A stretch of 64,000 bases of DNA from JBBDIJ01 sp040880485 (GTDB taxonomy: Bacteria; Bacteroidota; Rhodothermia; Balneolales; Balneolaceae), in assembly GCA_040880485.1 (NCBI GenBank), contig JBBDIJ010000005.1:1-64000 (forward strand), in the 5' to 3' direction. Positions 8,848 to 17,796 of the stretch are shown here, piece after piece. The notes beneath the pieces were generated by a model that saw only the letters and a program-made list of their open reading frames with translations, ran no database searches and was not told the DNA's origin. Numbering within the stretch: position 1 is the stretch's first letter; each line of letters opens with the position of its first letter. Both the position numbers and the translations under genes were made by a program.

Positions 8848-10347
8848 ATGGATAGAGTAAACAAGATACTTCTGATTGAAGATGTAGAGGCCGATGCAGA
8901 GCTCATCGCTTTGCAGTTAAAACGTGCAGGTATTATACCTGACCTTCAAATCATCTCTACCAGTGAGGAGCTAAAAGAGAGCCTGAAACTCCCGCCTGAT
9001 CTTATTTTGAGTGATTACAATCTGCCCGGTTTTACGGGAATGGATGCTCTGAAAATTGCCAGGAAGCGATTGCCGGATGTTCCCTTCATCCTGATTTCGG
9101 GTGTGATCGGAGAGGAGCAGGCCGTGGAGGCGATGAGGGAAGGAGCTGCCGATTATGTGCTCAAGGGTCGAATGGACAGGCTAGGGCCGGCCGTAATGCG
9201 AGAACTGGAGGGCGCCGAAAAGCGCAGATATGACCGCATTATCCAAATGGTACGCATGAGGACAGAGGAAGTTTCAGGGGTAGCCAGTTGGGAGTATGAT
9301 GTAAGGAGCGGAAATGTTCTTCAGACACCCAAGGCGTACGAACTCTACAATCTTCCGGCCAATAAAGAGATGACACTTGAGATGAACCGGGAGATCTACG
9401 ATGAGAGATCCCTTGAGCTCATTGATGAGGAGCTTGATCGGGCGATCAAGGAGGGGAAGCCTTACCAGATGGACCTTACACTTACAGGAAAAGGGCGTGA
9501 GGGGAGGATTATTCGTGTGCACGGCTACCCCTGGATAGAGGATGGAGAGGTCACCACTCTCTTCGGAACACTGGAGGATGTAACCGACAAAATTGAGAGA
9601 GAGGCCGAGTTAAAGAGACTGGTTGCAGAACTGAAAGAGAGCGCCGAAGAGCTGGCGGTTTCCAACGCGGAGCTGGAGCAATTTGCGTATATCGCATCAC
9701 ACGATCTTCAGGAGCCTCTCCGAATGGTGAGCAGTTTTCTGACTCAGCTGGAGAAAAAGTACGGTGACCTCCTGGATGAGAAAGGGAAACAGTATATCCA
9801 TTTTGCCGTGGATGGTGCGGCCAGGATGCGCAGTATCATCCTCGACCTACTTGAGTACTCCAGGGTTGGTCAGCGCCAGTATGAGTTGACAGAGGTCGAC
9901 ACAGAGAAAATGGTCAAAGAGTTGGTTCAGCAATTCTCATCTCACCTCAAAGAGTCGGGCGGAAAAGTGATTGTTGGAAATTTGCCGGTGATCCGGTCGG
10001 CATTTACACCACTACAACAGGTATTTCGCAATCTTATTGGGAATGCGATCAAGTACCATGAGAAAGGAATACAGCCCATAGTTCAGGTCAGGGCCGAGCG
10101 AAAAAGGAGGGAGTGGCTGTTCCTTATTTCCGATAATGGAATGGGGATTGACCCCCGTTATCATCTGAAAGTATTCGAGATGTTTCAGAGACTGCACCCG
10201 CGTGAGCACTATTCGGGTACCGGTATCGGATTGGCTATTTGTAAAAAAGTGATTGAGAATCAGGGGGGCAGAATCTGGGTGGAGTCGGAAGAGGGGAAAG
10301 GGAGTACATTTTTTTTTATTCTGCCGGATATGGAGAAAAGCCGTTAA
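8848..10347 (+). CDS. Receiver-PAS-histidine kinase
   Basis: 499 residues. An N-terminal receiver (ILLIEDVEADAE; phospho-Asp in LILSDYNLPGFTG; Lys in DYVLKGRMD) is followed by a PAS/PAC sensor (~135-255, ending FGTLEDVTDKIERE) and a short coiled coil. A HisKA domain follows (IASHDLQEPLRMVSSF, phospho-His ~ residue 290), then a HATPase_c domain (NLIGNAIKYHE, DNGMGI, GTGIGLAICKKV). There are no membrane segments. The receiver-first order suggests it takes phosphate from another kinase of the cluster and in turn feeds the following single-domain regulator. Confidence 0.85.
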   Translation: MDRVNKILLIEDVEADAELIALQLKRAGIIPDLQIISTSEELKESLKLPPDLILSDYNLPGFTGMDALKIARKRLPDVPFILISGVIGEEQAVEAMREGAADYVLKGRMDRLGPAVMRELEGAEKRRYDRIIQMVRMRTEEVSGVASWEYDVRSGNVLQTPKAYELYNLPANKEMTLEMNREIYDERSLELIDEELDRAIKEGKPYQMDLTLTGKGREGRIIRVHGYPWIEDGEVTTLFGTLEDVTDKIEREAELKRLVAELKESAEELAVSNAELEQFAYIASHDLQEPLRMVSSFLTQLEKKYGDLLDEKGKQYIHFAVDGAARMRSIILDLLEYSRVGQRQYELTEVDTEKMVKELVQQFSSHLKESGGKVIVGNLPVIRSAFTPLQQVFRNLIGNAIKYHEKGIQPIVQVRAERKRREWLFLISDNGMGIDPRYHLKVFEMFQRLHPREHYSGTGIGLAICKKVIENQGGRIWVESEEGKGSTFFFILPDMEKSR

Positions 10348-10391
10348 ATCTGTAGTAGAATTTCACATTAAAATTTACGACCCTTTACATA

Positions 10392-10829
10392 ATGAAACAG
10401 GTTCACATTCTATTGGTTGAGGATAATGAGGGGGATATTGTTTTAACCAGAGATGCACTGGAGGAGGGGAAGATTAGCAATTCGCTTTTTGTGGTCCGGG
10501 ATGGCGAAGAGGCACTGGAGTATCTGGAGAAAAGGGGGAGGTATCGCGATGCAGAAAACCCCCATCTGATTCTGCTCGATATCAACCTGCCTAAAATGAA
10601 TGGACATGAAGTGCTGGTTAAGATCAAACAGAATCCGGAGCTGAAACACATTCCCGTGATCATGCTCACCACCTCCTCATCCGAAAGCGATGTAATGCAA
10701 GCCTACCGTAATTACAGCAACTGTTACATCACAAAGCCGGTTGATGTCGAGACGTTTTTGAATCTGGTCTCATCTATAGAGACGTTCTGGATCTCCATTG
10801 TTGAACTTCCCCGGGATGGAGCATCCTGA
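10392..10829 (+). CDS. Single-domain response regulator (Rcp1-like)
   Basis: 145 residues, receiver only, closely resembling the one at 8328 (ILLVEDNEGDIVLT; LILLDINLPKMNGHE; VIMLTTSSSESD; CYITKPVDVETF). All catalytic residues are present. It lies 44 bases after the hybrid kinase and its stop overlaps the start of the next kinase by one base, so the three genes are almost surely co-transcribed. The two Rcp1-like receivers look like duplicates within the cluster. Confidence 0.9.
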   Translation: MKQVHILLVEDNEGDIVLTRDALEEGKISNSLFVVRDGEEALEYLEKRGRYRDAENPHLILLDINLPKMNGHEVLVKIKQNPELKHIPVIMLTTSSSESDVMQAYRNYSNCYITKPVDVETFLNLVSSIETFWISIVELPRDGAS

Positions 10830-13033
10830 TGACCATTTTCGATCAGCCTCTCCATATCCATGTAATCGAAGACAATCCGGGCGACTTCTTGCTGGTCGAA
10901 GATTACCTTCAGGAGCAGATCCCAAATCTGCAGATTGTTCAGGCCAAACGTTACGATAAAGCCCTGCAGGTATTGAAAGAGGAGGATTTCGATCTGGTGT
11001 TACTTGATCTGACTCTGCCGGACCACAGCGGGGCAGAGCTGGTCGGGGATGTGATGGAGGCCGCAAATAATGTTCCGGTGATCGTACTCACAGGCTATAC
11101 CGATGCGGAGTTCGGAGTCAAAACTCTCTCTCTGGGAGTTTCGGACTATCTTTTGAAAGATGAACTGAATGCGCTTCTTCTTAAAAAGAGTATCTATTAC
11201 AGCATTGAACGACATCGTATTTACAGATCACTTGAGGATTCTGAAAAGGAGTATCGCGATCTGTTTAACCTGAATCCGATCCCCGCTTTCGTATTTCGGC
11301 TGGAGACTAGTGAAATTCTCAACATCAATCGGGCCGCTATAGATAACTACGGGTACACCAGAGAGGAGTTTCAGTCGATGAATCTCTATGATCTGCGTCC
11401 GGAACAGGACTTTGATCATCTTGACAGCACTCTTCGGGAGTTGCGGAGCGATGTGGATGTTCGGATCGCTACCTACTCCCGACACCTTAAGAAGAGTGGC
11501 GAGTTGATTTCAGTCGAAATTCGCTCGAAGCGTATTGTCTATCAGGGAGAAAAAGCTGTCCTCGCGCTTGCCAATGATGTAACGGAGCAGCTTGAACAGG
11601 AGGTGAGGCTGAAAGAGAGCCTGGAGAGATACGATATCGTCTCTCGTGCAACCAGTGACGCCATCTGGGATTTCGAAATTCAGCGAGGAGAGATTGTGCC
11701 CAATGATGTATTCTATCGCATCTTCGGGTACCACGAGGAGGATGTGTCCCCCGAAGTGGCATGGTGGGATCGAAAAATACACCCGGAAGACCGCGTTAGA
11801 GTTCGCGAGATGTTTGTGCGGGCAGTGGAGGAGAACCGGGACAGGTTTCAGATGGAATATCGGTTCCGCTGCGCAGATGGGACCTATCGATCAATCTTCG
11901 ACCGTGTATTTATGGTGAGAAGTTCGGATGGAGAGCCCTTACGTATCATTGGGGCGATGCAGGATGTGACCAAACGAAAGGAGGAGGAAGATCGGTTGCG
12001 ACTTCTGGAGTCGGTAATTACGAACACCAGGGAGGGCGTTGTGATTCTCGAGGCGGAACCGACCCGTTTACCGGGCCGACGAATCGTCTACGTGAATGAT
12101 GGGTTTTCAAAGATGTCCGGATATACAAAGGAGGATGTACTGGGAAGAACCTTGCACTTCCTGAGTGGCCCTGCTACCGATCAACAGGAGATTGAAAAAC
12201 TCGGGAGGTCACTTGAGAAGTGGAAAGCCTGCCATGTAGAGCTAATCAACTACAAAAGGAGTGGGGAGTCGTTCTGGACCAGTCTCTCCATGGTTCCGGT
12301 AAAAGACAGCAAGGGGGAGTACACCCACTGGATATCCATCGCCCGGGATGTCACGGAACGAAAGACTCAGAAACAGGCGATCCGGGAGTCGCTAAAGGAG
12401 AAAGATATTCTGTTGGCCGAAATACATCATAGGGTGAAGAACAATTTGGCTGTTATTTCCGCGATGTTACAGCTCCAGGCTTCAGAGGATGGGAATGAGG
12501 AACTTTCGGATAAGCTGTACGACAGCATCACCCGTATTAAAGCGATTGCCAATATTCACGAGCATCTCTACAAGTCAAATACCTTTTCCCGCCTCGACTT
12601 TTCAGAAAATACCCGCACTCTGATCGACAATGTCGTATCGTCTGTACCAATCGGGGCGGAAGTCGGGATAGAGTATGAGATGGAGCCGATTATTCTGAAT
12701 GTCAATCAGGCGATCCCCTGCTCTCTGATAGTAAACGAGGTTGTCATGAACAGCCTGAAGCATGCGTTCAAGGGCCGATCCGATGGGATCATCAATGTTC
12801 GTCTCTCACTGAATGGAAAGAATTTGACATTAGAGATCGCAGACAACGGCATTGGATTTCCCGAAGGTGTGGATCTGCCGAAAAGCGGTTCACTTGGGTA
12901 CCAGATTATTTCCGTTCTCTCTCAGCAGCTGGGAGCAGAAAAGCAGTACGAGTCGGGAAGTGGTGGAACCCGATTTACACTTCAGTTCACTATGAATGAT
13001 ATCCGGGGAGTGGGGAATGCCAGACTGATGTAG
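10829..13033 (+). CDS. Receiver-PAS-PAS-PAS HisKA_2 histidine kinase
   Basis: 734 residues with no membrane segment. The order is: receiver (HVIEDNPGDFLLVEDYL; phospho-Asp in LVLLDLTLPDHSG; DYLLKDELN), three PAS/PAC units (~130-255, ~260-385 and ~390-515) and a HisKA_2 dimerisation domain. The last contains LLAEIHHRVKNNLAVISAML, whose first His of HHRVKNN is the usual phospho-acceptor, and is followed by a C-terminal HATPase (VNEVVMNSLKHAF, ADNGIGFPEG). One PAS, around residue 420, carries an LOV-like FLSGP context but no GRNCRFLQ cysteine motif, so light sensing is not supported. It ends the sensory operon. Confidence 0.85.
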   Translation: MTIFDQPLHIHVIEDNPGDFLLVEDYLQEQIPNLQIVQAKRYDKALQVLKEEDFDLVLLDLTLPDHSGAELVGDVMEAANNVPVIVLTGYTDAEFGVKTLSLGVSDYLLKDELNALLLKKSIYYSIERHRIYRSLEDSEKEYRDLFNLNPIPAFVFRLETSEILNINRAAIDNYGYTREEFQSMNLYDLRPEQDFDHLDSTLRELRSDVDVRIATYSRHLKKSGELISVEIRSKRIVYQGEKAVLALANDVTEQLEQEVRLKESLERYDIVSRATSDAIWDFEIQRGEIVPNDVFYRIFGYHEEDVSPEVAWWDRKIHPEDRVRVREMFVRAVEENRDRFQMEYRFRCADGTYRSIFDRVFMVRSSDGEPLRIIGAMQDVTKRKEEEDRLRLLESVITNTREGVVILEAEPTRLPGRRIVYVNDGFSKMSGYTKEDVLGRTLHFLSGPATDQQEIEKLGRSLEKWKACHVELINYKRSGESFWTSLSMVPVKDSKGEYTHWISIARDVTERKTQKQAIRESLKEKDILLAEIHHRVKNNLAVISAMLQLQASEDGNEELSDKLYDSITRIKAIANIHEHLYKSNTFSRLDFSENTRTLIDNVVSSVPIGAEVGIEYEMEPIILNVNQAIPCSLIVNEVVMNSLKHAFKGRSDGIINVRLSLNGKNLTLEIADNGIGFPEGVDLPKSGSLGYQIISVLSQQLGAEKQYESGSGGTRFTLQFTMNDIRGVGNARLM

Positions 13034-13049
13034 GCGTTACCATAAAAAA

Positions 13050-13082
13050 TTAGCAGCCACTCCGTCAAGAGTGACTGCTAAA
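13050..13082 (-). terminator. Intrinsic terminator between convergent genes
   Basis: A 13-pair stem (13050-13062 with 13070-13082, one mismatch) lies between the kinase stop and the convergent regulator. Read on the minus strand the hairpin is followed by six T residues, so it terminates the minus-strand gene. On the plus strand it has no T tract. Confidence 0.7.
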
Positions 13083-13192
13083 TATCATCTACAGACGGCT
13101 ATTACCCCATTTGCACATAAAACATAACTTTATCCACCCCTCTCTGCAATCAGTGAAAATACGTATTTTTCTTCGCTACACTTTTAGCTGTA

Positions 13193-13837
13193 TCAATCTG
13201 GTGGCGTAAGTTTCTGTTCCAGAGCATACCGAACAAGACCTGCCGTATTTCTGGTCCCCAGTTTTTGCATCAGGTTGGATCGATGAGTTTCTACTGTTCT
13301 CGGGCTGATGCAGAGGAGTTCTGCAATCTCCTGGCTGGTATAACCGTCAACGATAAATTTCATCACTTCTCGTTCCCGGCGTGTCAAGGGTTTGGGCCTC
13401 CAACCACCGGTTGCAAGTTTGGAATCTGAGTGTAGCCATTTTGAAACGGGTGCACTGAATGCACTACTCCCTTCAGCCACTTTTTTAATTGCCTTGCAGA
13501 GATCCATCCTGTCAGTGGAGTAGGTCAGAAATCCGCGTGCACCAGCCTTGACCGCATCATGTATGGTTTCCAGATCGGACTTTTGCGAGATCAGAACGAT
13601 GTTAAGTGGATTGTTTCCGCTCTTCAGCTTTCGAATGAATTCACGAATGGTTGGACGGGCAAGGTGGATGGATACAAGACAGACATCGGGACGAACCTCC
13701 CGGCAAAGCCGAATGGTATCGGGGACGGATGAGGCCTCGGCTACGACATTCAGAGATCCGCATTGTTGAAGAAGGGAGAGGATCCCGGCCCGCGAAATGT
13801 CATATCTGTCTGCTACCAGAACCTGTATAGCATCCAT
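13193..13837 (-). CDS. LuxR/NarL-type regulator with degenerate receiver
   Basis: About 214 residues from ATG 13837 (a GTG three codons upstream is possible). The C-terminal ~65 residues are a clear LuxR helix-turn-helix (LTRREREVMKFIVDGYTSQE, then ISPRTVETHRSNLMQKLGTR). The N-terminal part has the receiver fold, but the acidic pair is reduced to VADRYD, the phospho-Asp position reads LVSIHL (Ser instead of Asp) and the conserved Lys position reads GFLTYS. It therefore cannot be phosphorylated in the usual way and is likely controlled by other means. It faces the sensory operon convergently. Confidence 0.85.
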   Translation of the reverse strand: MDAIQVLVADRYDISRAGILSLLQQCGSLNVVAEASSVPDTIRLCREVRPDVCLVSIHLARPTIREFIRKLKSGNNPLNIVLISQKSDLETIHDAVKAGARGFLTYSTDRMDLCKAIKKVAEGSSAFSAPVSKWLHSDSKLATGGWRPKPLTRREREVMKFIVDGYTSQEIAELLCISPRTVETHRSNLMQKLGTRNTAGLVRYALEQKLTPPD

Positions 13838-13984
13838 AATGGCCACTCATTTTAATGGGAAGAATTCAATATATCAGAAAATGAAGAGGATCAAAATTCG
13901 AACTTCTCGCGTCTCGCTTCAGGATTCTGTATTTTGCGCCCTTTCCGAAAATTGGAACTGCAAACGACGTGAAGCGGGAACGGA

Positions 13985-15775
13985 ATGGATTGGAGACGAA
14001 CTCACACTTGTGGAGAACTGAATCTGGATAACCGGGGGGAGTCTGTTGTTCTGAATGGATGGGTTGATGTTCGCCGGGATCTTGGAGGTGTAATATTTAT
14101 TGAACTCAGAGACCGCTATGGTCATACACAGGTGGTTTTCAAACAGGAGTCCGGAGATCTTCACGCTCAGGCCGAAGAGTTGAGGCCGGAGTATGTAGTT
14201 GCAGTAAAAGGAGTTGTGGCAGAACGTGACGATGAGACTGTAAATCCCCGTATGGCTACCGGAAAGGTAGAGGTAGAGGCTTTGGAGCTCAAAATCTGGT
14301 CGAAAGCAGACACCCCTCCATTTGAGATTCGAGATGGTATTCCCACAAATGAAGAGGTGAGGTTGCGCCACCGCTATCTGGACCTGAGGCGACCGGAGAT
14401 GCAGCATAATCTGATGATGAGATCGAGGCTCTACCATACGGTTCGCTCCTTCTACCATGAATTGGACTTTGCAGAAGTGGAGACACCAGTGCTTATGAGG
14501 AGTACACCGGAGGGAGCCCGAGACTATCTGGTACCCAGTCGTGTGAACCCCGGACGATTCTTCGCTCTGCCACAGAGCCCGCAGACCTACAAACAGATAT
14601 TGATGGTCTCCGGGATGGATCGCTATTTCCAGATAGTGAAGTGTTTTCGGGACGAAGATTTGCGGGCCGACCGTCAGCCGGAGTTTACCCAGATTGACGC
14701 AGAACTCTCTTTTGCGGACGAAGAGATGATCTACGAGATTCATGAAGCGTTAATGGCCCGGCTATGGAAAACCCATCTGAACCGGACGTTGAAGACTCCT
14801 TTTCCGAGAATCACCTACAAAGATGCGATGGATAAGTATGGATCCGACAAGCCCGATATCCGTTTCGGAATGGAGATTAGTAATCTGTCGGACATTGTGG
14901 CGGATGCAGAGTTCAAGATTTTTTCACAAACGGTGGCCGATGGAGGCCGGGTGATCGGGATAACTGTACCGAAGCAGGGACAAATGGGGCGCGGAGCCCT
15001 GGATCGTCTAACCGACCGAGTCCGGAAGGAGACCGGAGCCGGGGGGCTTATCTTTATAAAATCGGATGGGAACAGTCTGAACTGCAGTGTTGGCAAGTTT
15101 CTCAAGGAGGAGACGGTAGAGAAGATGTTCTCCGGTACGGGAGCCAGGGCTGGTGATCTGGTACTTATTCTGGCCGGCCCCGACCCTGCAGTCTATCGTC
15201 AGATGGGGAGCTTGCGACTGATGATGGGAGAGGAGTTTGGGCTCGTAGATTCAGATAAGGACCGGTTCCTCTGGGTGACCGATTTTCCCCTGGTAGAGTG
15301 GGATGATGAGTCGAATCGTTATCACGCCCTGCATCATCCTTTTACTTCTCCGCGAGTCGGGGACAGAGAACTTATGAAAGAGGATCCGGCAAGTGTTCGA
15401 GCCAGGGCCTATGATCTGGTTCTGAACGGAAATGAGGTTGGAGGTGGTTCGATTCGAATTCACGAACCGGGCCTTCAGAGTGAAATGTTTGCACTATTGG
15501 GAATTGGTGAAGAGGAGGCGAAGGAGAAATTCGGATTCCTGCTGGACGCGTTTCGATATGGAGCACCTCCTCACGGCGGGATCGCACTGGGACTGGATCG
15601 GATAGTCATGTTGATGACTCATTCGCAAAGCCTCCGCGATGTGATCGCCTTTCCGAAAAATCAGAGAGCACAGAGTTTAATGGACAACTCTCCCGGCGAA
15701 GTTGACCCAAAACAGCTTCGGGAGCTTCATATCTCATTGAAGCTTCCTGATGAAAAGGTGAAGGGGGGGGCGTGA
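13985..15775 (+). CDS. aspS: Aspartyl-tRNA synthetase
   Basis: 596 residues, the usual length for a bacterial AspRS. It loads Asp onto tRNA-Asp in the cytoplasm. The N-terminal OB-fold anticodon domain (GWVDVRRDLGGVIFIELRDR) is followed by the class II core: motif 2 around FRDEDLRADRQPEFTQID, an inserted GAD-like domain (~290-420) and motif 3 GIALGLDRIVMLM. The product of the next gene starts four bases before its stop codon. The start ATG 13985 gives the normal MDWRRTHTCGEL beginning. Confidence 0.97.
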   Translation: MDWRRTHTCGELNLDNRGESVVLNGWVDVRRDLGGVIFIELRDRYGHTQVVFKQESGDLHAQAEELRPEYVVAVKGVVAERDDETVNPRMATGKVEVEALELKIWSKADTPPFEIRDGIPTNEEVRLRHRYLDLRRPEMQHNLMMRSRLYHTVRSFYHELDFAEVETPVLMRSTPEGARDYLVPSRVNPGRFFALPQSPQTYKQILMVSGMDRYFQIVKCFRDEDLRADRQPEFTQIDAELSFADEEMIYEIHEALMARLWKTHLNRTLKTPFPRITYKDAMDKYGSDKPDIRFGMEISNLSDIVADAEFKIFSQTVADGGRVIGITVPKQGQMGRGALDRLTDRVRKETGAGGLIFIKSDGNSLNCSVGKFLKEETVEKMFSGTGARAGDLVLILAGPDPAVYRQMGSLRLMMGEEFGLVDSDKDRFLWVTDFPLVEWDDESNRYHALHHPFTSPRVGDRELMKEDPASVRARAYDLVLNGNEVGGGSIRIHEPGLQSEMFALLGIGEEEAKEKFGFLLDAFRYGAPPHGGIALGLDRIVMLMTHSQSLRDVIAFPKNQRAQSLMDNSPGEVDPKQLRELHISLKLPDEKVKGGA

Positions 15776-16479
15776 AAACGGCAGGAGTGGTCGGGTGCAG
15801 TGCGGGCTGGTTCTATGTAACTCTCGATGAGGGAAGTGAACATTTTGAACGGGTAGAGGGAGATACCGGCCTGAAAGAGATTGCAGATCGATTCGACCGA
15901 ATCTTTCTGGCCATTCCAACCGGCCTGGAGGAGTCCTCTGCAGAGCGTGAGTGCGACCGACTGCTGAGGGAGCTGTTGGGAGATAACGGCAAGGAAATAG
16001 TAATTTCCCCACCCATTCGCACGGTTCTTCACGCACCAACCTTTGCGGAAGCGAATTTTGAATTTCTGGAGGCGACCGGTGAAACTCTCTCTCCCAAAAC
16101 CTGGAGCATCGTTCCAAAAGTGAAGTTTGTGGATAAGTTGCTGGGTGGGTCAAATGGCATGGCCGATAAAGTGTATGAGAGTCATCCGGAGCTCATCTAT
16201 TTCAAATTAAACGGTGGCCGAATCTTTCAGAGTAAACTCATTCGCAAAGGTTTGCGTCATCGTCTTGAGCTGCTTAAAAACAGGAAATTGGTGATTGCAG
16301 ATTTTTTCCGGGACGCTAAAGAGGAGTACCGTCGCAATGAAGTCGAAGAGACGGAAATACTTGACGCAGCGGCACTTGCCTGGGCGGCCACCAGATCACT
16401 TGAGAGCCCTCTCCAGTGGCTTCCTGAAGAGCCTGACGAGGATCACAGGGGTGTAAAGAAGGGGATCTGTTTCGTCTGA
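15772..16479 (+). CDS. DUF429 protein, predicted RNase H-like nuclease
   Basis: 235 residues starting at GTG 15772, which overlaps the aspS stop by four bases, so the two are translationally coupled. The sequence fits the DUF429 family: AGVVGCSAGWFYVTL at the start, IFLAIPTGL in the second acidic-strand region (the family often has D-x-P here; Ala-Ile-Pro is seen), YESHPELIYFKLNGG centrally, and EILDAAALAWAAT near the end with Asp. The family is predicted to have a RNase H-like fold, but its biochemical role is not established. The first catalytic Asp is replaced by Cys-Ser in this copy (GVVGCSAGW), so activity is uncertain. Confidence 0.8.
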   Translation: MKTAGVVGCSAGWFYVTLDEGSEHFERVEGDTGLKEIADRFDRIFLAIPTGLEESSAERECDRLLRELLGDNGKEIVISPPIRTVLHAPTFAEANFEFLEATGETLSPKTWSIVPKVKFVDKLLGGSNGMADKVYESHPELIYFKLNGGRIFQSKLIRKGLRHRLELLKNRKLVIADFFRDAKEEYRRNEVEETEILDAAALAWAATRSLESPLQWLPEEPDEDHRGVKKGICFV

Positions 16480-16602
16480 CAAGTCAGGGAACGAATCCGA
16501 TTCAACTTTTGCTTATTTTATTAGCAGGAAAGGGGGTAGGGTGTACATACAATTACACCACTTCCACTGCAGAATGACAACCTGAAAACAAAAAGGAATA
16601 CC

Positions 16603-17214
16603 ATGGCTTACAAGCTTCCAGACTTGCCATATAATCACAATGCGCTCGAACCCCACATCGACGAGCGGACAATGAAAATTCATCACGGCAAGCATCATCA
16701 GGGTTACACCAATAAATTGAATGCTGCACTGGAAGGACATGACTTTGCAGAACTTCCGGTGGAAGAAGTTCTTCGCCGCATTAATGAGGTGCCTGAAGAG
16801 AAACGACAGGCCGTGATCAATAACGGGGGCGGGTATGCAAACCACAGCCTCTTTTGGACGATCCTTTCTCCGAAAGGAGGGGGAAAACCTGAAGGAGAGC
16901 TGGCTGATGCTATAAGCAAAACGTTTGGCAGTGTTGACGCTTTTAAGGAGAAGTTCAACGCTGCAGCCACAGGGCAGTTCGGCTCCGGTTGGGGTTGGCT
17001 TTGTGTGGATAGTAAAGGCAACCTGAAGGTACTGTCTACTCCTAACCAGGACAGTCCCTATATGAACGGTTTAACACCCATTCTCGGTCTGGACGTATGG
17101 GAACATGCATACTACCTAAATTACCAGAATCGCCGACCCGACTATGTGGAAGCATTCTGGAATGTCGTGAATTGGAGTCAGGTGGCTGAGAATTACAAAA
17201 AGGCCAAGGGCTGA
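16603..17214 (+). CDS. sodA: Superoxide dismutase (Mn/Fe)
   Basis: 203 residues. It converts superoxide to oxygen and hydrogen peroxide. Metal ligands are visible: His in KIHHGKHHQGY, His in NHSLFW, and Asp/His in DVWEHAYYLNYQNRRPDYV. The GGGYANHSLFW and STPNQDSP contexts resemble manganese enzymes more than iron ones, but metal use cannot be read for certain. No signal peptide, so it acts in the cytoplasm. It is a single gene with its own upstream spacer of 120 bases and a hairpin after it; the window also has a Cu/Zn enzyme at 44347. Confidence 0.95.
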   Translation: MAYKLPDLPYNHNALEPHIDERTMKIHHGKHHQGYTNKLNAALEGHDFAELPVEEVLRRINEVPEEKRQAVINNGGGYANHSLFWTILSPKGGGKPEGELADAISKTFGSVDAFKEKFNAAATGQFGSGWGWLCVDSKGNLKVLSTPNQDSPYMNGLTPILGLDVWEHAYYLNYQNRRPDYVEAFWNVVNWSQVAENYKKAKG

Positions 17215-17227
17215 TATCCTGAAGTAT

Positions 17228-17268
17228 CGAAATGACCCGGGAGGAAAAACATTCTCGGGATCATTTCG
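17228..17268 (+). terminator. Hairpin after the superoxide dismutase gene
   Basis: An 8-pair outer stem (17228-17235 with 17261-17268) continues inward through CCC/GGG after a one-base bulge. It begins 13 bases after the stop codon. There is no proper T tract (TATATT follows), so termination may be partial or the hairpin may protect the 3' end. Confidence 0.5.
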
Positions 17269-17332
17269 TATATTACTAACCAGCCAATCAGGTTGGTATA
17301 CATCGTTATTTATCACTTAAACCTATACTGTT

Positions 17333-17785
17333 ATGCAGTTTGGATTTGGAATAGGCCCCGATACATCATGGATGAGACAAGAGCTCACCGAAATCGGCGT
17401 CGAGGAGCTCAAGACTCCGGATGATGTAGACCGTGCCATGAGCGAATACAGCAGCGGCAAGATGTTAATGGTCATTAACTCTGTTTGTGGATGCGCTGCC
17501 GGAAATGCACGCCCCGGTTTAAAGATTGCACTGGATAAAACCAGTCACAAACCCGATCACCTGGTTACGGTATTTGCCGGTCAGGATCGTGAAGCTACCG
17601 AGAAAGCTCGTAGCTACTTCAGTGAGTATCCTCCATCTTCTCCCGCATTCGCTTTTTTTGTGGATGGCGAAATCAAGGCGATGGTTCCCCGCCATCGTAT
17701 TGAAGGTAGAACCAGCGAAGAGGTTGCATCCGACCTTTTGATGGTATTCGACGCTTTTGCCGGTGAAAAGCAGGAAGCCGAGTAA
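17333..17785 (+). CDS. BrxA/BrxB-family bacilliredoxin
   Basis: 150 residues, the typical length. The active-site motif is CGC within MVINSVCGCAAGNARPGL, matching the YphP/YqiW (BrxA/BrxB) family of thioredoxin-fold proteins. In Firmicutes that use bacillithiol these remove the thiol from oxidised proteins. The C-terminal half contains FFVDGEIKAMVPRHRIEGR, also typical. It lies between superoxide dismutase and tsaD, and tsaD begins 12 bases after its stop, so the two are co-transcribed. Confidence 0.9.
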   Translation: MQFGFGIGPDTSWMRQELTEIGVEELKTPDDVDRAMSEYSSGKMLMVINSVCGCAAGNARPGLKIALDKTSHKPDHLVTVFAGQDREATEKARSYFSEYPPSSPAFAFFVDGEIKAMVPRHRIEGRTSEEVASDLLMVFDAFAGEKQEAE

Positions 17786-17796
17786 CAGGAAGTGCT

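Noticed and set aside
10829..13033. LOV photoreceptor domain in the PAS kinase
   Set aside because: A LFLSGP-like context is present, but the conserved flavin-binding cysteine motif is absent.
13919..14743. 274-codon minus-strand open frame over the start of aspS
   Set aside because: It lies opposite the anticodon-binding domain of aspS and shows no recognisable domain.
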